From: Myxococcaceae bacterium
Lineage (GTDB): Bacteria; Myxococcota; Myxococcia; Myxococcales; Myxococcaceae
Assembly (NCBI GenBank): GCA_017881265.1
Contig: JADGRA010000048.1
Coordinates: forward strand, 54,061 to 118,060
Direction of reading: 5' to 3'
DNA: 64,000 nucleotides
Position 1 is the stretch's first letter. The number at the start of each line of letters is the position of its first letter. The notes under the pieces are model-generated. The model was given only the letters and a program-made list of their open reading frames with translations, was not told the origin of the DNA and ran no database searches. Made by a program: the position numbers and the translations under genes. Below are positions 17,072 through 25,794 of the stretch, one piece after another.

Positions 17072-17428
17072 GCGTCATCCCCTCTGTGGCACCGCCAGGC
17101 GGTGTGTGGGGGCGCAACCTACCGATGGGGTTCCGCAGGAGCGTGGCGAATGGGTGACTCTTTGGGAAAGGACCATTGAAGAAGTCGCCGTCGGCGCGAG
17201 CGTTGTCTGCCCGCCGTTGCTGGGGCTGCGGCTTCAACACGGCGGTGGGCCGTAACCGTCCCCGGAATTGCGCGTCGCATTGCGCGCCGTGAGCCGCCAA
17301 CACCCGCTGTCGGCCGAAGCTGGCCGCGTTGGTGTGGGGATGGCGGTGGAAGTGCGCCCGAAACGAAATGAATTCGACGGTGTTTTGACTCTCAAAGGCG
17401 AACGCGAGCCCTCAGGAGACAAACCACC
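17072..17428. other. Divergent intergenic region with no gene seen
   Basis: About 357 bases between the outward-facing phosphoesterase and small secreted-protein genes. Its base composition is more mixed than the flanking coding DNA. A TTGACT-like -35 occurs near 17384, but no good -10 follows at the right spacing, so no promoter is called. Short open frames here have no recognisable features. Confidence 0.5.
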
Positions 17429-17740
17429 ATGAAGCTGTTCTTCACTCACGCATTGCTGGCCGCCGCCCTTCTTTCTTCGACGGCCTTTGCCGCCGAGGTC
17501 GACCAGCGCGAGGCCAACCAGCAGGCCCGCATCGCGCAGGGCGTGAAGAGCGGCCAGCTGACGCGCGGCGAGACCGCGCACCTCGAGAACCGCGCGGCGC
17601 ACATCAGCAACGAGATTGCCCGTGACCGTGCGGCCAACGGCGGCCACCTCACCGCGGCGGAGCGCGCCAAGGTGAACGGCCAGCAGGACCGGACCAGCAA
17701 CGCCATTTACCGCGACAAGCACGACGGCCGGACGCGCTAG
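17429..17740 (+). CDS. Small secreted protein of unknown function
   Basis: A 103-aa protein with a clear signal peptide (LLAAALLSSTAFAAE, cleavage after AFA). The mature ~80 residues are charged and helical, with two loosely repeated halves: QQARIAQGVKSGQLTRGE and RDRAANGGHLTAAERAKV, each a basic helix followed by a G-x-L-T turn and an acidic/basic continuation. Similar short periplasmic proteins occur widely in proteobacteria without an assigned function. The ATG has an upstream AGGAGA. It is followed by its own stop and a 140-base gap. Confidence 0.8.
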   Translation: MKLFFTHALLAAALLSSTAFAAEVDQREANQQARIAQGVKSGQLTRGETAHLENRAAHISNEIARDRAANGGHLTAAERAKVNGQQDRTSNAIYRDKHDGRTR

Positions 17741-17879
17741 CGCGACAACGAACACCCCCCCTTCCCGCTTGGCGCGTCGCGTCGCCACCTGGCCTCCTCC
17801 AAGCTGGGGGCCCTTGGGATTTGGCGGCGGGTAGCGGCTGAAGCAAGCTGCGACGCCCAACCCCGGGAAGGAGTGCGGA

Positions 17880-18443
17880 ATGGTGTCGAAACGAAGCTGC
17901 TGGCGTCACGTCCTCTGTGTCGTGGGTGGTGGGCTTCTGGGAGGCGCCTGCGCGTCGGCCCCGCCGCTCGCTCCGCCCAGTGTCCCAAGCGCCTTGGAAG
18001 CGCCTGCGAGCATGGGCCCGGCGCTGCGCTGGTTTGCTCGCGGGACGCAGAACTACACCTGCACCGCCCGGCCTGACGGAGGTGGAGCCGAGTGGAAGCT
18101 CACCGCGCCGGAGGCCGCGCTGACGGCCAGCCCCGAGCCCAACTCGCCAGAAGTCGCCACCCACGGGGCCGGGCCTTCCTGGGTCGCCAAGGACGGGAGC
18201 CGCTTCATCGGTAATGCGGCCGCGGCCCAGCGGGCTCCCTCACCGGAGGCCAATTCCATTCCCTGGCTTCTCGTCCCAAAGAACGAGGGCGACGCCACCG
18301 GGACACTGGGGGGCATGGAGTACGTCCAGCGCATCGACACCCACGGCGGTCAAGCTCCGGCCACAGGCTGCGACGCCGCCAGCGTGGGAACGCTTCTGAA
18401 GGTGCCCTACACGGCGACCTACATCTTCTACCGCGCCCGCTAG
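17880..18443 (+). CDS. DUF3455-family exported protein
   Basis: A 187-aa protein with an N-terminal hydrophobic segment (CVVGGGLLGGACAS) that could be a signal peptide or a weak lipobox. The rest follows the DUF3455 pattern: GTQNYTCTARPDGGGAEWKL, a HGAGPSWVAKDGSRF motif, NSIPWLLVPKN, YVQRIDTHGGQAP and a terminal VPYTATYIFYRA. The family's function is unknown; members are typically exported. The ATG at 17880 has a strong GGAAGGAG ribosome site. Confidence 0.85.
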   Translation: MVSKRSCWRHVLCVVGGGLLGGACASAPPLAPPSVPSALEAPASMGPALRWFARGTQNYTCTARPDGGGAEWKLTAPEAALTASPEPNSPEVATHGAGPSWVAKDGSRFIGNAAAAQRAPSPEANSIPWLLVPKNEGDATGTLGGMEYVQRIDTHGGQAPATGCDAASVGTLLKVPYTATYIFYRAR

Positions 18444-18476
18444 AAGCGGCCCCCTTATTAGGGTAAGCGCGTCGCC

Positions 18477-20174
18477 TCAGGCCGGAAGGATGGAGGCGTA
18501 CTCCGGCAGCCAGGTGCTCTCCTGCACGCGGCTCCGGGTGGCAGTCTCCGTCGCAGCGGGGGCGACGCCCGCCCGGACGGCCTCCAGCGCGACCGCAGTC
18601 GCCACGTGCTGGGCGAGCGACGGCAGGGCTTCCAAGGGAGGCAACAGGGGCGCGTCGGGGTTGGTGCGCGCCGGGGAGAGCTCGCCCAACGCCTGGGCAG
18701 CGGCGAGCATCATCCCGTCGGTGACGCGCGTGGCTCGGGAGGCCGTCACGCCGAGGCCCACCGCGGGGAAAATGTAGAGATTGTTGCACTGGGCGACGGT
18801 GATGGTGCGCCCGTCCACGCGGACGGGCGGAGAGGGGCTACCGCTCGCCACCAGCGCCTTGCCGTCGGTCCAGCGCAGCAAGTCGGCCGGCCCCGCCTCC
18901 TGCCGCTCGGTGGGGTTAGAGAGCGGGAAAATGATGGGGCGCGACACCTTGCCGGCCATCATGCGGACGGCAGCCTCCGAGAAGGCACCAGGCTGCGCGC
19001 AGACGCCCACCAGCAACGTTGTCCTCGTCCGTGTCACCACGTCGAGCAGGCCAATTTGACCGTCGGGCCCGGTTCCCCAGCCGGCCACCGCTTCCCGTGG
19101 CTGGGCGAACTTCTGCTGGATGGGCGAGAGGTTTGCCATCCCGGTGTGGAGAAGGCCGTACAGGTCCAGCAGGAAGAAGCGCCTTCGCGCCTCGGGCTCC
19201 GGGAGCCCATCCAGCACCATGGCTGAGAGAAGGTGCTCCGCCAGCCCGGTCCCCGCGCTGCCGGCCCCGATGATGACGACGCTCTGGTCGCTGAGGCGCT
19301 CACGGGTGACCTCCAGTGCGCCGTGGAGGGCCCCCGCCACCACGGCCGCGGTGCCCTGGATGTCGTCATTGAAGGTGCACAGCCGCTCCCGGTACTTTTC
19401 GAGCAGCGGCCGCGCATGGGGCCGCGAGAAGTCCTCCCACTGGAGAAGGACGCGCGGCAGCGTGCGCTGCACGGCAGCCACGAAGGCCTCGACGAAACTC
19501 CAGTACTCGTCGCCGGAGATGCGCTCGTGCTTCCAGCCGATGTAGTCCGGCGCCCGCAGCCGGTCCGGGTTGTTGGTGCCGACGTCGAGAAACACCGGCA
19601 GCGTGCGGGAAGGCTCGAGCCCGCCGATGAGCGAGTAGAGCTGCAGCTTCCCGATGGGGATGCCCATTCCGCCGGCTCCCTGGTCGCCGATGCCGAGGAT
19701 GCGCTCCCCGTCGGTGACGACGATGACGTCCACCTCGCGGTAAGGCCGGCTGTCGAGCAGCTCGTCGATGCGGTCGCGGAGGGGGTAGGAGATGAAGAGC
19801 CCGCGGGGACGCCGGTAGATGCGGGAGAAGTTGATGCAGCCCTGCGCCACGGTGGGCGTGTAGACGATGGGCGTCATCTCCTCGATGTGACGGCTGAGCA
19901 GCGCAAGACAAAGGGTCTCGTTGGTGTCCTGCAGCGCGCGCAGGTAGATGTGCCGCTCGAGGTCGTTGTCCTTGAGACAGTAAGCCTCATAGGCCCGGGC
20001 ACACTGCTGCTCGAGCGTTTCCACGACCGGCGGCAGAAGCCCGTGGAGCCGCAGCGCGCTCCGCTCGCTGTCGGTGAAAGCGGTGCCTTTGCATAGCACC
20101 GAGTCAGTGAGGAGTACGTGGCCGCGCAGCGGCGTCCGGATGACAGAGCCAGTCGGGTTCTCCGCGGTCGCCAT
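18477..20174 (-). CDS. NAD-dependent malic enzyme
   Basis: A 565-aa oxidative decarboxylase converting malate to pyruvate and CO2 with reduction of NAD(P). The size and motifs are those of the large SfcA/MaeA type: TPIVYTPTVAQGC, VVTDGERILGIGDQGAGGMG, the metal site CTFNDDIQGTAAVVAGAL and the Rossmann motif IIGAGSAGTGLAEHL. The decarboxylation product NADH or pyruvate could feed the central metabolism next door, but no operon link to kor-nuo exists. Its ATG overlaps the stop of the upstream MmcQ/YjbR gene by one base (TGATG), implying cotranscription. Confidence 0.94.
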   Translation of the reverse strand: MATAENPTGSVIRTPLRGHVLLTDSVLCKGTAFTDSERSALRLHGLLPPVVETLEQQCARAYEAYCLKDNDLERHIYLRALQDTNETLCLALLSRHIEEMTPIVYTPTVAQGCINFSRIYRRPRGLFISYPLRDRIDELLDSRPYREVDVIVVTDGERILGIGDQGAGGMGIPIGKLQLYSLIGGLEPSRTLPVFLDVGTNNPDRLRAPDYIGWKHERISGDEYWSFVEAFVAAVQRTLPRVLLQWEDFSRPHARPLLEKYRERLCTFNDDIQGTAAVVAGALHGALEVTRERLSDQSVVIIGAGSAGTGLAEHLLSAMVLDGLPEPEARRRFFLLDLYGLLHTGMANLSPIQQKFAQPREAVAGWGTGPDGQIGLLDVVTRTRTTLLVGVCAQPGAFSEAAVRMMAGKVSRPIIFPLSNPTERQEAGPADLLRWTDGKALVASGSPSPPVRVDGRTITVAQCNNLYIFPAVGLGVTASRATRVTDGMMLAAAQALGELSPARTNPDAPLLPPLEALPSLAQHVATAVALEAVRAGVAPAATETATRSRVQESTWLPEYASILPA

Positions 20175-20587
20175 CAGGCCTTCGCTTTCCGGCGCCGAGC
20201 CCGGCGCGCACCGGCGGATGACGCTCCAGCCGCAAGCGACGCCACGAGAGTGGTGGGGGCGACGGCCTGGTAGCTCTCGTGCACCCAGGCAGCGAGCAGT
20301 CGCAGCGGCGGACGGGAGCCGCGAGCGAACCGGGCGGTGACCCAGCCTGCCTTGCCGAGGCCATAGCCTGTCGGCTCGGCGAAGGACAGCATGAGCGCTG
20401 CACCTTGCGAGGCCGGCAGCTTGACCGAGAGGCTGAGGTGTCCTGCGTCGTAGTGCATAAAAACGAAGACTTTCTTCTTCACTTTGAGAGCGCGCTCGCC
20501 CCAGGGGAAGTCCTCATGGGCCTCGGGATAGCCAAGTGCAAGTTTCCGGAGCGCAGCGCCGACGTTCACCAGGGTGCTGGCCGCCAC
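20174..20587 (-). CDS. MmcQ/YjbR family protein
   Basis: A 137-aa protein of the MmcQ/YjbR fold. Visible pattern: LALGYPEAHEDFPWGERALK, a beta strand KKVFVFMHY, LSLSVKLP, and the C-terminal helix LRLLAAWVHESYQAVAP. A basic tail (GARRARRRKAKA) ends the protein. The family is described as a possible DNA-binding or regulatory domain, without a firm function. The long frame runs upstream to 20872 opposite the CBS gene, so the start is placed at the GTG at 20587, which follows AAGGGG at good spacing. It is translationally coupled to malic enzyme. Confidence 0.78.
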   Translation of the reverse strand: MAASTLVNVGAALRKLALGYPEAHEDFPWGERALKVKKKVFVFMHYDAGHLSLSVKLPASQGAALMLSFAEPTGYGLGKAGWVTARFARGSRPPLRLLAAWVHESYQAVAPTTLVASLAAGASSAGARRARRRKAKA

Positions 20588-20757
20588 CGGAGTCCCCTTT
20601 CGAAAAGCATGCCGAACGCAACCCCGAGGCTCGCTGGCTTTGGGTACGCGCCGCAAGCCCTGCAAATCGCGAGCGGCTCGCGCAGGACGTGCGCGCCGTG
20701 TGGCCTCGCCGACAGGGGGCGTGCGGCGGAACGGGATTTGCTGCTCCCCCCGGGGCC

Positions 20758-21195
20758 ATGAAAGCCAACCGTCTGATGACCCGTGACGTGGTGTGCGTTG
20801 CGCCAGAGACGCGGTTGCCGCGCGCCTGGGCAATTCTGAGAAAGCTTCACGTGCGCCACCTTCCGGTGACACAAGGGGGCGTCCTGTGCGGGATTCTCTC
20901 CGACCGCGACTTTCTCGTGCGAGGCGTGCTGAAGGAGGACGGGACGGTGCAGCTGCCCGACGTCGCCGCGGCGGAGGCGATGACGCTGCGTCCCGTCAGC
21001 TGTCCACCCGGCGCGCCGGTCTCTCGCATCGCTTCGTTGATGCTTGAGCATCGCATCGACTCCATTCCCATCATCGGCCTGGGCGGCCAGCTGGTGGGCC
21101 TGGTCACGTCGGCCGACTTGCTGGAACTCCTCACAGAGCCTGACCGGCTGGGCGACACCCTTCCGTTTGAGTTTCAAGTCCAGGACGCCGCCTGA
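20758..21195 (+). CDS. CBS-domain protein
   Basis: A 145-aa cytoplasmic protein made of a tandem pair of CBS domains, a module that usually senses adenine nucleotides. The first begins MTRDVVCVAPETRLPRAWAI and contains VRHLPVTQGGVLCGILSDRD; the second begins EAMTLRPVSCPPGAP and contains DSIPIIGLGGQLVGLVTSAD. No partner catalytic domain is attached, so it may regulate another protein in trans. The ATG at 20758 is chosen because the conserved fold starts immediately; the frame extends upstream as shadow of the divergent gene. Confidence 0.85.
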   Translation: MKANRLMTRDVVCVAPETRLPRAWAILRKLHVRHLPVTQGGVLCGILSDRDFLVRGVLKEDGTVQLPDVAAAEAMTLRPVSCPPGAPVSRIASLMLEHRIDSIPIIGLGGQLVGLVTSADLLELLTEPDRLGDTLPFEFQVQDAA

Positions 21196-21209
21196 GACAT
21201 CCGGCGGGC

Positions 21210-21498
21210 CTACTTCTCGAGTTTGTCCTTGGCCTTTTAAGAAAGACCTCCGAGGTCGACTGGGCCTGCTTCAGCAGTTGCTCTGACTTCGCGCGGGCCT
21301 GCTCGAGGAGGCCTTCCGACGTGCTGCGCTCCTGCTCCAGAACGTCCTCGGCTTGCTGTTTGGCCTTGTCGACGTCTCCGGTGTGCTGCGCGAGTGAGTC
21401 GAGGAATTTCGCTCGGGCCTTCGCGTAAGCGTCGCCGGCAAGCTTCTGCATTGACGTGGCGGCCTCGCGGAGGTGGGGGGCAGCTTTTCCAGCTTCAT
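21210..21498 (-). pseudogene. Frameshifted small coiled-coil protein gene
   Basis: A helix-rich protein of about 96 residues is readable only after restoring two single bases. The start is MKLEKLPP from the ATG at 21498, which has an AAGAGGATG site upstream. After a run of six C on the coding strand (21475-21480) the frame shifts to HLREAATSMQKLAGDAYAKA and on through heptad-like repeats (VLEQERSTSEGLLEQARAKS, EQLLKQAQSTSE). A second shift at a short A run (21235-21238) is needed to reach KKAKDKLEK and the stop at 21210. Both breaks are one-base losses in homopolymers. It resembles phasin-like or stress coiled-coil proteins, with no firm family. Confidence 0.6.
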
Positions 21499-21667
21499 AG
21501 CGTTTTCATCCTCTTGGGGGCGCTCCACAGCACCAGCGCAAGGTTACACCCGGCGCACGGGGGAAGCGCCGGCCCCGCCGACGCCATTGTCAGGGGTAAG
21601 TCAGGTCAACGGGTCGGTTGCTGGCAGCGAACGGACGCCCAAGAAATCCACGCTTCGGCCGTTGCAG

Positions 21668-22855
21668 ATGGCAGGGCGCTCTGAGATGGTGCCGCCCCTC
21701 TTGGATACCCAACTGAAGCAGTGTCTGTCGTACCGGTCGACCGCCGGCGCCCTTGAGCAGTTGCGGGGAAAAGTCCCGATGTACGACTTCATCGAGGGCT
21801 ACATCGACGGCCGCTTCGAGGTGCATGAAGACCTCCAGGACTTTCTCCGCCGCAAGGAGGAGTTCATCAACTATCGGCTGACCGCCGGGCAGCTGGGCTT
21901 CATCCTTTCCGGATTCTTGCCGTCCGTTCTGGTGCACACCCGGGCCATGGACAAGAAGCTGGTCACCGGTCACTACGACCGTGGCAACGACTTTTTCGCC
22001 GCCTTTCTCGGCGAGCTGATGGTCTACACCTCGGCGTTCTTCGTCACCGGCGAGGAGACGCTCGAGCAGGCCCAGGTGAACAAGCTGAACATCGTCGGCG
22101 AGAAGCTTCAGCTGCGCGCCGGGGAGAAGCTGATCGACGTGGGCTGCGGCTGGGGAACGCTGGTTCGGCACTGCGCCCAGCACTTTGGCGTCGACGCCAC
22201 CGGCGTCACGCTCAGCACGCGCCAGGCGGAGCTCGGGACGGAGCGCATCGCCGCTGCGGGGCTGGCTGACAAGGCGCGCGTGCTGACGCTCGACTACCGC
22301 GCCATTCCGCACCAGCGCTACGACAAAATCAGCGTCCTGGAAATGGCCGAGCACGTCGGCATCCGGAACTTCCAGAAGTTCCTCCGGCAGCTGTCTGGGA
22401 TGCTCGCCGACGACGGGCTCTTCTTCCTGCAGATTGCTGGCCTGCGCCGCAACTGGACCCCCGAGGATTTCAGCTGGGGGATGTTCATGTCGAAGTACAT
22501 CTTCCAGGGAGCCGACGCGAGCCTTCCGCTGAGCTTCGTCACCAAGCAGCTCGAGTGCGCCGGGTTCGAAATCCACAGCGTGGAGAACATCGGCATCCAC
22601 TACTCGCTCACCATCGAACGCTGGTACCGCAACTGGCTCTCCAACAAGGACGCCGTGGTGAAGGCGTATGGCGAACGGTGGTTCCGGCTGTGGAACCTCT
22701 TCCTCGCCTGGTCGGTGGTGGTGCCCGAGCGGGGTGGCTCCACCTGCTTCCAGGTGGTGTGCAACAAGAACACGTCCAGCTTCTACCGCCGCCGCTTCGT
22801 CGGCGAGCAGCGCCGGCTGGGCGAGGTTCCCGTGCGCAAGCTGCCCACGGCGTAG
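21668..22855 (+). CDS. Cyclopropane-fatty-acyl-phospholipid synthase family methyltransferase
   Basis: A 395-aa SAM-dependent enzyme of the Cfa family, which adds a methylene bridge to unsaturated phospholipid acyl chains at the membrane. The family markers are HYDRGNDFFAAFL, YTSAFFVTGEETLEQAQ, the SAM motif LIDVGCGWGTLVRH, VLEMAEHVGIRNF and the C-terminal HYSLTIERWYRNW. The upstream part of the frame (21473-21667) overlaps the frameshifted gene region and looks non-coding. The ATG at 21668 is used, with 21686 as an alternative; neither has a strong ribosome site. Confidence 0.9.
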   Translation: MAGRSEMVPPLLDTQLKQCLSYRSTAGALEQLRGKVPMYDFIEGYIDGRFEVHEDLQDFLRRKEEFINYRLTAGQLGFILSGFLPSVLVHTRAMDKKLVTGHYDRGNDFFAAFLGELMVYTSAFFVTGEETLEQAQVNKLNIVGEKLQLRAGEKLIDVGCGWGTLVRHCAQHFGVDATGVTLSTRQAELGTERIAAAGLADKARVLTLDYRAIPHQRYDKISVLEMAEHVGIRNFQKFLRQLSGMLADDGLFFLQIAGLRRNWTPEDFSWGMFMSKYIFQGADASLPLSFVTKQLECAGFEIHSVENIGIHYSLTIERWYRNWLSNKDAVVKAYGERWFRLWNLFLAWSVVVPERGGSTCFQVVCNKNTSSFYRRRFVGEQRRLGEVPVRKLPTA

Positions 22856-22990
22856 TTTCCCCGGGGCGCCGCGCGGCCCCGCGCCAATGGCTACGCCGCA
22901 CAACCTGGCCACGTCGGTGGCTGAGGCTGAGGCGCTGCTGCGAGGTGCGCCGGGTCGTCCGGGTGTGCGGCCCCCTGCCCGACGTGATTC

Positions 22991-23287
22991 TCAAGCTCGA
23001 GAGGCAGGCGCGCGGGCGACGAGGAACGACTGGAGCCGCCCCAGCTCGGGCATGCACTCATCGGGCAGGCTGCTCAGGCCGGACACGTCCGAGAGGAAGT
23101 CGAAGCCAGCCCGAAGCTTCGAGAGTGCCGCGATTAACGCCGAGACGCAGGCCAAAGCATCCGCCGGCGTGGGGTCCCCCCACGCCCTCAGGCACAGGCG
23201 GTTGCGGGACCGCAGGGTCTCAACCTCGAAGTGCAGCGCACCGGGCTCCAGCCAAGGGGCGAGGACGTACCGTCCAACCGCCAACAA
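22991..23287 (-). CDS. Possible truncated myxobacterial hypothetical protein (STAS-like)
   Basis: The last ~95 residues of a longer open frame have the look of real protein: a strand GALHFEVETLRSRNRLCLRA, a helix SALIAALSKLRAGF, then FLSDVSGLSSLPDE. That order (paired strands, helix, 'DvSGl' strand) recalls STAS-like hypothetical proteins common in myxobacteria. The frame then stops (VARAPASRA), so a C-terminal part may be missing. Upstream residues are Pro/His-rich and probably not coding. The placed start is a TTG at 23287 because no ATG or GTG lies close by. Low certainty that it is expressed. Confidence 0.35.
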   Translation of the reverse strand: MLAVGRYVLAPWLEPGALHFEVETLRSRNRLCLRAWGDPTPADALACVSALIAALSKLRAGFDFLSDVSGLSSLPDECMPELGRLQSFLVARAPASRA

Positions 23288-23399
23288 TCCAGAGTACCCC
23301 CCTACCCTCGCGTCCGCACGCCAGCGTGGGTGTTGCGCGTCCTCCCTTGGGTGGGGACAGACCCCCGCATGTGCGGGCGCTGGTCCCGCTTCCATACAC

Positions 23400-23780
23400 A
23401 TGAAATTGAGTGGTGGCGAGACCTTAGCGCCGGAGGGTGGCTGCGGTGGGCCCTCCCTAGGCGCGGACGGCACCTGGCACGTGCCCTGCTCCTGCTGCTG
23501 GGGGTCGTACCACGTCGAGGAGTGCACGGTGGCTTGGAGTTTCCGAAAGAGCGAGGCACACGCGGCGCCAGTGCGGTGCAACTGGTGTCGGGCGCCGCTT
23601 GCCGTGCACGGCCCCGGGGGCCTCAAGCCAAGCGCCTCGGAACTCCATGCGCTGGGCGCCGTGGCCGTGAAGCGGGTGGGCTGGTTCTGCGGCCGCCGCT
23701 GCGTGGGAAGCTACGAAGTACGTTTCCGGGTCATCCTCGAGCCCGAAGCGCTCGACGGCCAGGAACCCCAGACGGCCTAA
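23400..23780 (+). CDS. Cys-rich zinc-ribbon-like small protein
   Basis: A 126-aa protein beginning MKLSGGETLAPEGGCGG. Cysteines fall in paired arrangements typical of zinc sites: CSCC (about residue 30), CNWC in VRCNWCRAPLAVHG, and FCGRRC in VGWFCGRRCVGSYEVRF, with a strand RFRVILEPE near the end. No recognised domain can be named. The ATG at 23400 has no good ribosome site; the frame extends far upstream without conserved features. Part of it is repeated downstream as a decayed copy, which supports the view that this C-terminal module was real coding sequence. Confidence 0.5.
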   Translation: MKLSGGETLAPEGGCGGPSLGADGTWHVPCSCCWGSYHVEECTVAWSFRKSEAHAAPVRCNWCRAPLAVHGPGGLKPSASELHALGAVAVKRVGWFCGRRCVGSYEVRFRVILEPEALDGQEPQTA

Positions 23781-23783
23781 AGG

Positions 23784-23980
23784 GGCGACAACCGTCCAGG
23801 CATTGCGGCAGCTGACGGCCTTGGGGGCTCTGCCGATGAAGCGCGTCGGCTGGTTCTGCTCGCGTGGGCGCCGACGAGTTTCGCTTCCGCGTCATCCTCG
23901 AGCCGGAGCCCTGGTCCTCGGTGGAGGCACGCCTGAGCGGAGGCAAGACGATTGAGTGCTCGGGGTCAGGGTCGAACTGA
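23784..23980 (+). pseudogene. Decayed partial duplicate of the zinc-ribbon-like gene
   Basis: Read in one frame it gives QALRQLTALGALPMKRVGWF and then CS, close to ASELHALGAVAVKRVGWFC of the gene just upstream. A few bases later the match continues only in another frame, as ADEFRFRVILEPEPW, ending in a stop at 23978-23980. Compared with the upstream copy about five bases are missing after the Cys codon, removing the FCxxxC pair. The end overlaps the 3' end of the tRNA-Leu gene on the other strand. It has no N-terminal half. Confidence 0.6.
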
Positions 23981-24044
23981 CACGCCCCCTTGCGAGGACC
24001 GCGGATTTTAAGTCCGCTGCGTCTACCGGTTCCGCCACCCGAGC
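23957..24044 (-). tRNA. tRNA-Leu(UAA)
   Basis: An 88-base class II tRNA. The acceptor arm is GCTCGGG (5' end at 24044) paired with CCCGAGC and discriminator A at 23957. The anticodon stem GCGGA/TCCGC encloses loop CTTAAAA, giving anticodon TAA, which reads UUA. There is a long variable arm (about GGTCCTCGCAAGGGGGCGT) and a T arm GTCAG-TTCGACC-CTGAC. The 3' CCA is not encoded. Confidence 0.95.
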
Positions 24045-24208
24045 TGGCTGCAGTGGATGCATAGGCTCACTTGTGTCCACCGCGCGCACCTAGAATACGC
24101 ATACCAGGACGCCAGCTGGGGTGAAGGCGGCACGGATTCGACCTCGCACAGGCGTCGAAGCAGCCCCGGAGAAGTTAGGCTGCACGCGACGGCCCGGCCA
24201 GCCTCGAA

Positions 24209-25615
24209 GTGGGACACCGGCGACTTCGTTGGCTAGCATGTCCGCAGCGGGCTGCAGGCACCTTCGAGGGGGTTTGGCAGCGCAACGCTGTTCATTCTTC
24301 GCTTCAGCGGGTCGTCCTGCTGTTGGCGGGCGTCGCCTCGGCAGCGGGCTCGGCGTCACCAGGCGCCCCTCTCCCCGGGCTCGACGCCATCTACCCGTCG
24401 CTCGACGCTCTGTACCAGGACCTCCACCGCAACCCCGAACTGTCGTCCCACGAAGAGAAGACGTTCGCCAAGCTCGCTGGGCGGCTGCGTGCCCTCGGCT
24501 TCGACGTCACCGAGCACGTGGGTGGGTACGGCATCGTTGCCGTACTCCGAAACGGGAAGGGGCCGACCGTCCTCGTTCGGACCGACATGGATGCCCTCCC
24601 CGTCAAGGAGGCCACCGGGTTGCCCTACGCCAGCACCGTGACGGTGAAGGACCCGAGCGGCACGGACACTCCGGTCATGCATGCCTGCGGCCATGACATT
24701 CACATGGCCTCCTGGGTCGGCGCGGCCACTCTGCTAGCCAACTCGAAGGACACCTGGAGAGGCACGCTGGTCTTCGTCGGGCAGCCCGCGGAGGAGACGG
24801 TGACCGGCGCTGCCGCAATGGTGGAGGACGGGTTCCTCACGCGCTTCCCCCGCCCGGACTTCTCCCTCGCCATCCATGAAAGCACCCTCTACCCGGCCGG
24901 AAGCGTGGCCATCGTCCCCGGTTTCGCCATGGCGAACGTGGACATGGTGGACGTGACCATCTACGGGAAGGGAGGGCACGGGGCAGCGCCGCAGCTTGCC
25001 GTGGACCCCGTCGTGATTGCGGCGCGAACTGTCGTGACGCTGCAAACCATCGTCGCGCGCGAAGTGAATCCGCTCGACCCTGCCGTCATCACGGTGGGCT
25101 CGATTCATGGCGGCACCAAGCACAACATCATTCCGGACGAGGTGAAGCTCCAGCTGACGGTCCGGTCCTACAGAGCGGAGGTGCAGAAGCAGCTCATCTC
25201 CGCCATCGAGCGAATTGCGAAGGCCGAGGCGGCGGCGGCGCGGGCGCCGCGGGAACCGAGGGTGGCCATCGCGCCGAAGCAGGCGGCGACTGCCTTGTTC
25301 AACGACCCCAAGGTGACCCAGCAGCTGGCCGCCGCACTTCGTCGCAGCCTGGGAGAGGCGAACGTCATCGCCGGGGAGCCCATCATGGGGTCCGAGGACT
25401 TCGGGGCCTTTGCTCGGGCGGCCGGTACGCCGTCCGTCCTCCTCTGGGTGGGGGCTGCCGAGCCAGCGGCGCTCGCCAACGCGAAGGCTTCCGGGACATT
25501 CCTGCCGAACGTCCACTCTGCGAATTTCGCACCGGAACGGGTGCCCACGATTCGCACCGGAACCACTGCTTTGACGGTTTCGGCGCTCGAACTGCTGGGA
25601 AGGCCCAACCCGTAG
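24209..25615 (+). CDS. M20-family amidohydrolase/peptidase, probably exported
   Basis: A metal-dependent amidohydrolase of the M20D type, which removes acyl groups from amino acids or similar amides. Motifs: LYQDLHRNPELSSHEEKT, VRTDMDALPVKEATG, the metal site HACGHDIHMASW, GQPAEETVTGAAAM, YGKGGHGAAPQLAVD and GSEDFGAF. A hydrophobic stretch RVVLLLAGVASAAGSA precedes the enzyme and resembles a signal peptide. The start is unresolved: the only in-frame usual start upstream is the GTG at 24209, which puts about 30 odd residues before the signal. A start-proximal frameshift is possible. Confidence 0.85.
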   Translation: MGHRRLRWLACPQRAAGTFEGVWQRNAVHSSLQRVVLLLAGVASAAGSASPGAPLPGLDAIYPSLDALYQDLHRNPELSSHEEKTFAKLAGRLRALGFDVTEHVGGYGIVAVLRNGKGPTVLVRTDMDALPVKEATGLPYASTVTVKDPSGTDTPVMHACGHDIHMASWVGAATLLANSKDTWRGTLVFVGQPAEETVTGAAAMVEDGFLTRFPRPDFSLAIHESTLYPAGSVAIVPGFAMANVDMVDVTIYGKGGHGAAPQLAVDPVVIAARTVVTLQTIVAREVNPLDPAVITVGSIHGGTKHNIIPDEVKLQLTVRSYRAEVQKQLISAIERIAKAEAAAARAPREPRVAIAPKQAATALFNDPKVTQQLAAALRRSLGEANVIAGEPIMGSEDFGAFARAAGTPSVLLWVGAAEPAALANAKASGTFLPNVHSANFAPERVPTIRTGTTALTVSALELLGRPNP

Positions 25616-25794
25616 CGCGCCGTTCCTGACGGCGGCGGGCCGAGGGGCAGCCCACCCCCGCGGGCCCCGACTCGCGCGGTACACCAACACCTCGGCAGCA
25701 GCGGGCGTGACCTGCCCTTGCTGGAGGGCAGCCGCCATCCCAGCCCATGGGTGGGTCGCGCCAGCCAGCGCCCCTGGTGTAAGAGCACCGCTCC

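Noticed and set aside
23471..23490. Sigma54-like TGGCAC...TGCT
   Set aside because: Spacing and the -12 element are poor and it falls inside the zinc-ribbon-like coding region.
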